64,000 bases of DNA, from positions 62,001 through 126,000 of the forward strand of contig JABVXU010000085.1 of assembly GCA_013365365.1 (NCBI GenBank), given 5' to 3'. This stretch comes from Cruorifilaria tuberocauda (taxonomy: Eukaryota; Nematoda; Chromadorea; Rhabditida; Onchocercidae). The notes under the pieces were generated by a model. It ran no database searches and was not told where the DNA came from. It worked only from the letters and a program-made list of their open reading frames with translations. The position numbers and the translations under genes were made by a program. Below, in pieces: positions 55,140 to 64,000 of the stretch (position 1 is its first letter; each line of letters opens with the position of its first letter).

Positions 55140-55884
55140 CTGTGTCAAGACATGGAATTTCATATATGTTACGTTTTTGCTGTCGCATATCAAGTGAATG
55201 ATTCCATAAATAAATTATTCAATGAATTATTGAATAGATAACGGAGAAAAAAATTTCACGACATCGAGCGGTGAAAAAAAAGTTTTATTGTTGTGCAAGA
55301 AGTTGACAAAAACTAGTAAAATTATTTCAGTATTAAATGTGGCAGTATGAAACGCGGTTGCAAATGATTCGTTCTACGACAAATGAATTTATTTTCAATC
55401 AATTCCAACTTTCCTTTTCCTTGGTTGAATCTTTGAATTTTGGCCCACTCCTGATGATGAAATCATCATCTGCATGCTAAGAGTGTTCATCCGACATTCC
55501 AGAAATAATATAGCTTTCACCTCAGAAAATCGACGTAAATCCTAATATTAAATGTTACGCCGAAAGAGGTCGTTACCAAATAATGTATGCGTCATCCATT
55601 GTGTAGCGTACGGAAAAGTATGGATCCCTTCGAACAGAAAATGAATTGATTATTAAAGCTGAAAATTATTTGGCTTTTGCTGAGAAGATGAAAAAGCATA
55701 CTATTTGCAAGTTCTTGGGCATAAATCTGCATGAAATGTATGTCATACTATTTATTAGCTAAATTCATTGATTGGACAGTATTAAAGTGTAAGATTATTC
55801 CTTTTATTCATCCTATCCTTTTAAATTCTTTTCTCTTTCCTAACCTTTCATATAACAAAAGAGGAAAAAACACCTGCTCATTGA

Positions 55885-56652
55885 TTATTGTATAAGCAAG
55901 CTTATAACTCTTTGGGTAGAGTCGGTGACAAATTCCTTCGTGCTAGGAACATGAAATTTATCCACCAAACGATAACCTTCTGATTGTCGGACAAAGAAGA
56001 ATAAGCTTTTCTCTGTAATAACATTTTGAAGGTATCAAAAGCCAATGGATCAAAAAGCATACTTCTTTGTTCATTTGTCAAATTCCATTAATACAGCAAC
56101 AATGTATCTCTGTGAAAGGTTAGTTTGTCCAGCAAATTACGGTTACTGAATTTAAAACCTATGATGTTTCTGAAAAAATATTAATAGAGATAAAACATTA
56201 CTTTGACTGAGAAATAAATCTTTCGCTCGGGAAGTGTAGACGACGTGGCATTTCGGGAAAAGTTTCTGTTACTTCACTTTTTCGGTTCGGAAGAAACCTG
56301 AAATTGACAATAAGGTTCAGACAAACAAATAAAAAAAATAATTATGATGAATAGTGCTATATTGATAACGAGTAATGCTATGACATGCGTAACTTAGATT
56401 AAGTCTCTGCAATACAAAAAAATGCTTTTTTTGCTTGATCAAAAATTAAAATAAGCATGATATGAGCATTAACCTCTTGACAAGGCTAATTTTTTCAATT
56501 AATGTAAAATAACTGAATTTACTTAGCGTAAGCGATCTAAAGAGATAACTTAACGTGTACCAATTTCACGACCTTCAATAATTCTTCCAATCGATAACTT
56601 AGGTAAAGAAGCATCTGTCTGAGCTATTATCCACTTCCATAAATCGACTTCA
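55885..56652 (-). pseudogene. Probable decayed gene, family not recognised
   Basis: Three minus-strand blocks look like exons with good TTTCAG acceptors: 56652-56555, 56297-56202 and 56169-55885. The second and third join in phase. The model is broken in three places: the first junction is out of phase, an in-frame TAA sits at 56088-56090, and the frame must shift near 56025 to reach a final open stretch (LFFFVRQSEGYRLVDKFHV...). I recognise no family. Either this is a pseudogene or the blocks are not coding. Confidence 0.3.
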
Positions 56653-57806
56653 CTGAAAAGCAATATTTGGCAAAAAATTTTGTGAAATTTCGATCTAAAA
56701 CAAAAGAATTGAAATATCCAAAAAACATGGAACCGACTTTATTTGCATATCTGCCATCCCTCGCAATTAATCACTTCTTTTTGAAAACAATGAACAAATA
56801 CTCCAAATTTCTCGATGTTAAGATCGATCGAATTACTGGATTACAGTGAATAGTCGATCTGCAGCAAATTGATCTCAGCATAAATTCTTCAGCAGGGTCA
56901 ACCGTATCATCATTTGAATGAGTAATGACATTGTGGAACACATGCAAATCTTCTCAAACAAGAAAATGAAACAGATGTAAATTTCAGCTCAATAATTTGT
57001 GACATCCCAGGATTCGGTCATTTCACAAGCATGCGAAATACGTCAGATACGAAACGGGAGACTTTCATAATATTAACTTGAGAGAACTCGCCGTCTCCGT
57101 TGCTGAACCCAAACTTTTGATAACAATATTGATTATTTGAACTGATCTTCATCAGTTGATATTCAACTTTGTTTTCTCGATGGTTCCAAAAGATCCCGCA
57201 TTCGCCTTCTTCTAGCAGAAATGCATTAACTGTCGCAATTGTTAGAATTCAAGGATTGCGTAAAAAGCAATGAACTGATCTTCCTAAACTGAACAATTGT
57301 AAAAGCTTAATGATATGCCTCGAATGGATTGCTCACATTCTGCTTTAGTTCTGATTTTTATGTTCCCATAATTTCTTTACAAAAGCAATTTTGATTTTCC
57401 TGTTAAGAAGTTAGGGAAAATAATCATCAATTTACTGGTAATTCAAGACAAATTATTTCATACTTGTTTGAAGTACTATGAATTTTCGAATAATAAGGAT
57501 AATTAAAAAGTTAAAGAAATGAAGAGATAAACTGGAAGACTAGGCAATAAACAAATGACAAGAAAAAGCTTCAAATAGCAATTAAAATGCGATTTGGAAA
57601 CAATCCTGTAATTAAGCGTAGAGTTTAATTATGATTAGGACAAAAAATAACTGAGGAATTATGGATTTAACAAACGAATATAGAATAATCTTTGGTTATT
57701 TTGATATAAATTAAATAATTCCAGAAATATAAATCTGTCACGTTTCAATTTCTCCCAACTTACTTTTATTTCAATTCTCTTTCAGTATTCTAATATTCAT
57801 TTTTTT
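56653..57806. other. Intergenic region with weak coding-like traces
   Basis: Short minus-strand frames near 56930-56790 and 57110-57010 could be further pieces of the decayed gene just downstream of them, but no joined model works. Otherwise nothing was seen. Confidence 0.3.
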
Positions 57807-57868
57807 AAAAAATAAGTCTGAGAAGATTTTCATCTGTTTAGATGAAAATCTTCTCAGACTTAATTTTT
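57807..57868. repeat. Near-perfect inverted repeat (hairpin)
   Basis: The arms 57807-57835 and 57840-57868 are reverse complements over 29 positions with a single mismatch (57812/57863), and the inner 23 bp are perfect. The loop is only four bases (GTTT). The ends are an A tract on the left and a T tract on the right. It lies between genes. Confidence 0.9.
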
Positions 57869-58002
57869 TTTCAAATTTCATTTCCATTATTCAGAGTAAC
57901 GAAATACTAAGAGCATAAAATGTAAATGACAAAGCTATTAACTATTTATTCATTTTCGTTTCCATCAATTCTTTACTAATATTCATTTTCTTCTATTCGT
58001 GC

Positions 58003-58028
58003 TGTGTGTGTGTGTGTGTGTGTGTGTC
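58003..58028. repeat. TG dinucleotide microsatellite
   Basis: About 12 uninterrupted TG units, upstream of the UNC-93 gene. Confidence 0.9.
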
Positions 58029-58459
58029 TGTGATATAATTCGAAATAGAATTAAAAGTTCAGAATCTTCTCGAATTCGTTGCATTTGAATTCAATAAAGA
58101 AAGCTGAAATTGAGAATTTGGATAGAAGAATGTATCATTTTGCGCCTTTAAAGAGGATCAGTTTTGTTGTAATATTCGAAAATCGGCAAACTTTCTCGAT
58201 AGTTAGCTGAAAGAAATGAAATAACTAACTGACTAACACAACGTTTCCTCTCTTCTACTCTTTCTCTCTTTTCCTGATAGATCAATTTCTCAACTGATAA
58301 ACAGCATCTCCTCCGTGGTCGAACTTTCCACAATATCATTTACTCCATTTGAAAGCAATTTATGCTTTTAATTTTATTTTTTTCTATCGATAGATTATAA
58401 ATAATGGATATTTTAGGTGACATTTGAGATATTCCACCTTATTAATGCTTAAAAATTTC

Positions 58460-58461
58460 AG
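58460..58461 (+). promoter_or_regulatory. Candidate trans-splice acceptor of unc-93 gene
   Basis: AAAAATTTCAG, a very strong nematode acceptor, lies 36 bases before the chosen ATG. No upstream coding exon was recognised. Confidence 0.45.
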
Positions 58462-58497
58462 TTTTGTGGAGACAAAAGAGAACGGTTCACGTAGAAA

Positions 58498-61400
58498 ATG
58501 GATGGGCGTAATATATGGAAATTAGTAAAAGAAAATCCTCAAGATATATTAAATCAACAGCCTTCCTCACGATCCCTTTTTGATTATGATGTACTTCTTC
58601 TCATATTCAATTATTGCTTAATTGTCTAATAATTCTTTAACAACGAAGTTTGGAAATTCACCGTCTATTCTGTTGTATGGTTGATGTGAGTAGCAGAACT
58701 CTTTTCAAGTGGATTATATGTAAAAAGTAGCAGTAAGAGAGGAAAATTTGATAGAGAAATTAAAGTCACAATATATTTCCAAGTCTCATAAATCATTTAC
58801 TGATCAGATATAACGGACGGAGATGTCGAAGTTCAGGAAAGCATATTGCTTCATTGTTATGGTTGAGAACACAAATTAAAGAGATAAAATCATAATAGAA
58901 TGCCAATGGGTGATGATGATTCGGGAACCCAAAATATATAAGATCTTCATTTATACAGCTAAATTAAATTGCATTAGTTTTAGTTTAATCGACAACTGAT
59001 CGATGTTGAAACAGTAGCTGATGTAGCTGAATTACCACCCGAGAAACTTTCAGAAATACTCGATGAAATGGTTCGTGAAGAATCGGAGAAAAAGAATACC
59101 ATGTAACTTTGAATATTTTTTTGAATACTATTATGATAATCAGATGATATCACCTGCTCAGTAATGGCCGATTTTAACTTTAATGTTAGCTGTCTATTTT
59201 CAATCCTTTCGAATGTCTGCTCCTTAGGACTAAAAATTCATTTCATTGCTTACTTAAAGGTCTGGGATTCGTAAAATTAGTAGCAAACTGATGAATAGAC
59301 TGAAAAGTGGACATTCAAAAAGTAACAAGTCACTTATCATGGATCAGAGGACGAAAGTTCCCGAATTAGCTCCACCCATCTTGAAAACACCGTTGTCGCA
59401 TCATCATCACTCAACAACGAAATCATCGGAACCGGTCGTTTTTACACTGGATGAACAATCACCTGTTTTATCTTCTTCTTATCGATCATCTTTCCGGGAA
59501 AATGATACAGATACTAAATGGTATCTGTTAATTTCTAAAGTTTAAATTAGAATACAGGGAAAAAAGAAGTTTAAATTAGGAACGGAAATTATAATTTCCC
59601 GGTTCTATTTCCTATAGAAATATGCTATTTAAAGGTTAAATTTAGAATGGATTGGATTTTATTTTTGTTTAGTGCTTATTTATTTCGTGGCGATTCGCTC
59701 TACAATAATAAAGCAACTGATCCTGAAGCTGCAAACAATAACATTGAACGTGTTTATGTCTACGATCCATTTTGCCCACTTCATGGCTCTAGACGTCGCA
59801 TGATTAGCAGAAGAACAAAGATTCGTGATCTCGATTATCATTTGACGAGTATTGAATCAGTTGATGATACTGAATCATCAGGAGTTATCCTACTCAGGAA
59901 AGGAAATTTATGCCTCTGTTTAAATTTCAAGTTGCAAAATAATCAAAAACTAAACTTGAAAAGTTTAAAACAAATTTTAATTTCATTTTTAGCCAAGGTT
60001 TTGCTGCAAAGTTAATTCGAAAAAGACGCCGCGCCCTTTTATCTGGTTCTGAGAAATATCGATCTGATAAAGCAAAACGGAAGATTCGAGTGAATTTATG
60101 GATCGTTAGCTTGACATTTTTATTCCTCTTCACCGCCTTTCACGGATTACAGAATCTACAATCTTCTATTAATGGTCATCTTGGGACAGATGGCCTTTCG
60201 TATGTTTTATATAATTCTATACTTAAACTGTAGGATTCGCGTAAAACGAACAGCCGAATAATCTATTCATTACTTCAAAGATCGAACTTCATCTTGAAAG
60301 TTATTTAGCCTGAGAATTATAATATCTTCAATTAAAAACTCATTAACATTTCTCAAAAGATTCAATTATGTTCTAGAATATTCTATATCAGCTTGTCACT
60401 ATCATACTTATTTGTCCCGTCATTTATCTTGAATCGTCTTGGTTGCAAACGTACGCTAATTGCGTCATCAGGAATATTTATGATTTATATGCTGTCAAAT
60501 TTTCTACCCAAGTAAGCTTCACAAAAATTTTGGATGTAATTTGCCGAGAAATGGAAACATTTCATAAATCGACGTTGTTGTGATGTAATTAATTTGTTGT
60601 ATGATTTCTTTCACAAATTTCTTGGGCAAATTACATACAATAACTGTTTATTCCTTGCTTTTTTCCGTGTACGTTTCGTTTCCCATAAATAGTTTTTTCC
60701 GCTTATTAAATGATAAATGTTGATTGATTTCTAAGCAGCCGAATTTTCAAATTTTACTTTTTCTCAAAGAGATGAACTTTATTGTCAAATAGTTATAAAT
60801 TATTGTTTACTTAGTTCGCTGTAAAAAAAGTCACTAGTTATTACTTTATTATTATTTACCGTTACCTTGATTGCTACTTGCAAATCGCTTCCAATCTACC
60901 AATAATCTCCATTCTAGTATTTTGAGTAATCAGTATTTCGAGTATTGCTGTCATATTGACAATTATTCTATAATTGTCTTAAATGTCTTGAAAGAACAAC
61001 AATCAATCAACTTTACCGCAAATACTCGATTGTATCATAATAACAAAGTAATTACTATGGCACAATTCTATTCCGACACATGCACACATACATGTATTGT
61101 AGATATTATTCGATCATTCCAGCTTCTATTCTTGCTGGATGTGCCGGAAGCTGTCTTTGGGCAGCAAAATGTGTATACATTTTGGAATGCGGAACGAAAT
61201 ACGCGCAATTAAATATTGAAGCGCAAAATGTTGTCATCATCAGGTATTCATATTATTATCATTTCTAATAACAATCCACGGAGATAAAATATGAATTAGT
61301 TATTAAATACTAAAGCATTGCAATTGTAATTTTCAGATTCTTCGGTTATTTCTTTATGGTGCTTCATTTGGGTCAAGTGATTGGTAATCTCATTTCATCT

Positions 61401-63964
61401 TTTATTCTGACAGCTGCAACAGGTTATCATCAGTTGGAAGATCAGGTGCAGAAATGGTATTGCCTTTTCCATTGCTTTTATCAGTTTTTTTCTTGTATAA
61501 AAGTTGCGTCAGTATCTTTGTTCTAATTGCCTCTAGTCATGAACACGAGAATTTAACTTTTTCGATTAAAATTTCAACTTTTCATTTTGCTTCCGAAAAT
61601 ATTGAACTGATGAAAATCGAAGTGATTGTGTGGAGATTTCAGCTGTGGTCATTCATTTCGTGATAATATATCATACTTAAGCGAGCAAGCAATCGAAAAT
61701 CTTCGACGACCAACTCAAAGTGTTTATTTATCTCTCTGTGGCATTTACTTCTGCTGTACCATCGTTGCCCTAATGATTGTACTGTTTTTCCTGAATTCAC
61801 TAAAAAAAGATGAGATTGCCAGGTTTGCTGCTTCTTTTTTCTGGGAAGGGAAGGAGAAGCATCGATATTTGATGGAATCTGTTAAAGCAACATTACCAGG
61901 AAGATGGTGATATTAAACAATGTAAAATAGAGATCTACAGAGCTGGAAATGCTAGTAAATCAATTAATATTGATGGTAGAAGTGGTGTCAAACAATTAAT
62001 TAATGGTGTGAAGAGTGGTGCAGCTGAATTTCCATGATCTTGTTTGGGATAAATGATTACTATAATATGAAATATAAAAGATTTTTTATCGAATTGCGAG
62101 AAAAGATGTTATCATCAGCTAACAGGTGGAATAAAAGTACTAGAAAGGGGAAAACGAATCCAGTTTTGAAAATAAACCAATATGGATAAAAATCTTCTAT
62201 CTTATTCCCTTACATCATTCCTAAACTGAGATTATTAGTATAAATCATAATAGGCTACGAAATAATTGGAAATTTTGTAAACTACGAGTTAGCATTTTTC
62301 AGAAATAATTTTTTTCGTCCAAATTTTTGGAAAGCAAAAAAAAATGACAAGAAAAAAATTTGAGAAACTGTAAGTAAAACTGCCTGTTAAATTCAAAAAT
62401 CATAAAATCATTTAATGAAGTAGTTATCCGTTTCAGATTAAAGGCACCATTTTTTTCAACAGATATTTGTAAGGCGATATTTCGAAATCTTACTTATCCA
62501 AAATCTTTGCTATTAGTGCCACTAACACTTTTCAGCGGTGCTGAACAGGCATTCGTCGTAGGCCTTTACACAAAAGTAACTTTTTCACCTTCAAATTAAT
62601 TTAGTAAGTTTTCCTTTGCGGATATCGCATCTATTTTATCGACAATTGAAACTTCATAACAAATGAATTAACAAATAATTTTTTTAAGGCCTATATTGGC
62701 TGTGGTCTTGGCATTGGCCAAATTGGATTCGTAATGACAACATTTGGTGTAACGGATGCCATATGTAGTCTGGTTTTCGGACCATTGATGAAGTTGTTCG
62801 GACGGATGCCTTTGTTTGTTTTCGGTGCTGTTATCAGTATGCTTGTGTCATTAACACTTTTAGTAAGTATTATTTCTCAGTTTTAATCAGTTAGCTTTAA
62901 TTACAAATTGCCAAGTTACAATTTTGCTATCTTTTGAGTCCTTTTGGCCTTATTTTTTGAAGTCGTGAGGTCCTTTTTGATTTTTGAAAAAATGAAAATG
63001 ATATTTCCTTCTTTGCAATGGAGAAAAGTATACAGATTATCCCGAATAAAAATCCTGCAATATATGAAGTCATTCATTCCAGTTGGGATATCATCATTTC
63101 TAGATTTGGCCTCTCAATCCTGGTGATACATCTTTGTTCTATGCTATCGTTGGTGTTCTGGGCATGGCTGATGGTGTTTGGAATACTCAAATTAGTGGTA
63201 TCTAACTTGCATTTGCTTACTTTAGCGTAAATAACTAAAACCTGCCCCTTTTAGTTGGACTTCCGACAAATATGAGTTAATAATTGATTTTCAAACCGTA
63301 CTTAACAATCAACTTATAACTGTAAGCGAAAAAAAAACTAGATGGAGAATCAAATATGAGAATTTATCACTTCATCACCACGATCTTGAAAAGGACAAAA
63401 AAATTTTTTCTGATCTTTAAAAAGATGCCGGATTTTCAGCTTATCCATGAAGAGATTTACGAATTGTTTCGGAAATGATCTGTTTGCATACAATTCATTG
63501 AAACAACAGAGACATCATTGAAAAATAGAAAACTGAAACTCTATTATAGGATTGTGGATAGCACTATCATCCCGTCAGCTGGAAACTGCATTTGCTAATT
63601 ATCGGTTTTGGGAATCAACCGGCTTTGGTTTTGGACTTATTCTTACCCGTTTCACGAATATCACTCAATTTTTACTGATTTCATTAGGAATGCTATTAGT
63701 CGGGATGCTCTGTTATCTGAGCATTGAATTTTACGATGGTATTAGTGTAAGTCAAGTTTCAATTATCACATCCCGAAAATTTACATTCTGCTAATCTCAT
63801 GTCAGAATTTCCTATTATTTTAATAGATAACTGTAAGATTCATTCCCAACAGTATGAAACAATCTTATAGTGCTCAGAGTAACAGAGACAGAAGCCAAAC
63901 TTCTAATTACCAACATCGATCACACAATGGTATCAGTGATTTTCGATCCCATCACTTGCTTTAA
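58498..63964 (+). CDS. unc-93: UNC-93 family multi-pass membrane protein
   Basis: In C. elegans UNC-93 regulates the SUP-9 two-pore potassium channel in muscle; family members have an MFS-like fold. Fourteen exons (58498-58590, 58984-59102, 59281-59520, 59673-59930, 59993-60199, 60377-60511, 61103-61243, 61337-61456, 61643-61822, 62437-62575, 62689-62862, 63104-63197, 63550-63746, 63827-63964) give 744 aa; UNC-93 is about 705. A long hydrophilic N-terminus (1-270) precedes TM1, which carries the signature AFHGLQNLQSSIN (residues 285-297). About ten more hydrophobic helices follow, including the family-like GMADGVWNTQISG, then a Ser/Gln/His-rich tail. The donor of exon 4 (59930, GTTGCA) is the weakest junction; the rest are strong. 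The first three exons rest on phase and splice signals only, since the N-terminus is poorly conserved. Confidence 0.87.
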
Positions 63965-64000
63965 TTGCTTCCTTCGATAATTTCTAGCAATATATCTAAA

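Noticed and set aside
57807..57868. Hairpin followed by a T run as an intrinsic transcription terminator
   Set aside because: The context is eukaryotic and intergenic; intrinsic terminators of this bacterial type are not expected for nematode genes.
61823..61910. Extension of unc-93 exon 9 to the stop at about 61910
   Set aside because: The AG|GTTTGC donor at 61822 joins in phase to the next conserved exon. The longer reading creates a stop at its own junction.

Overview
This window looks like nuclear DNA of a parasitic roundworm, probably a clade III (filarial-type) nematode. It is AT-rich. Its genes are split into many small exons by introns of about 50-1,700 bp with GT donors and (T)TTCAG/TTAG acceptors. 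Most start codons sit just downstream of an acceptor-like AG with no visible upstream exon, as expected for spliced-leader trans-splicing. The best protein matches are to nematode and general metazoan families. The species assignment is inference. I see no bacterial, phage or CRISPR features, and no tRNA or rRNA that I could support.

Layout: (1) 1-4312, no gene recognised. (2) 4313-5017 (+), a three-exon cytidine deaminase. (3) 9108-22850 (-), a 33-exon receptor tyrosine phosphatase of the CLR-1/LAR type (1,543 aa reconstructed, every junction in phase), with a signal peptide, Cys-rich/EGF-like part, Ig, FN3 modules, a likely furin site, one membrane helix, an active-looking D1 and a degenerate D2. 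(4) 22851-27639, a long upstream region shared head-to-head with (5) 27640-28265 (+), a two-exon gene for a small secreted Gly/Tyr-repeat peptide. (6) 29726-38241 (-), a 27-exon USP47-type deubiquitinase (1,297 aa). (7) 41501-44385 (-), endonuclease IV/APN-1 (349 aa). (8) 46042-49295 (-), MBOAT7-type lysophosphatidylinositol acyltransferase (473 aa). (9) 51750-53503 (-), a secreted trypsin-like serine protease (292 aa). (10) 53504-58497, mostly non-coding, with coding-like remnants on the minus strand and a near-perfect hairpin. (11) 58498-63964 (+), an UNC-93 family membrane protein (744 aa).

The genes do not form an obvious pathway. Four consecutive genes (USP47, APN-1, MBOAT7, protease) share the minus strand, but the gaps of 1.7-3.3 kb give no evidence of an operon. 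The most interesting points are the roughly 85-residue Ser-rich insertion inside the D1 phosphatase domain, the loss of the main D2 catalytic residues, the repeat-built secreted peptide, the 29-bp-arm hairpin at 57.8 kb and the probable decayed gene at about 56 kb.

All gene models were assembled by eye from splice signals, reading-frame continuity and remembered family motifs. No database search was run.
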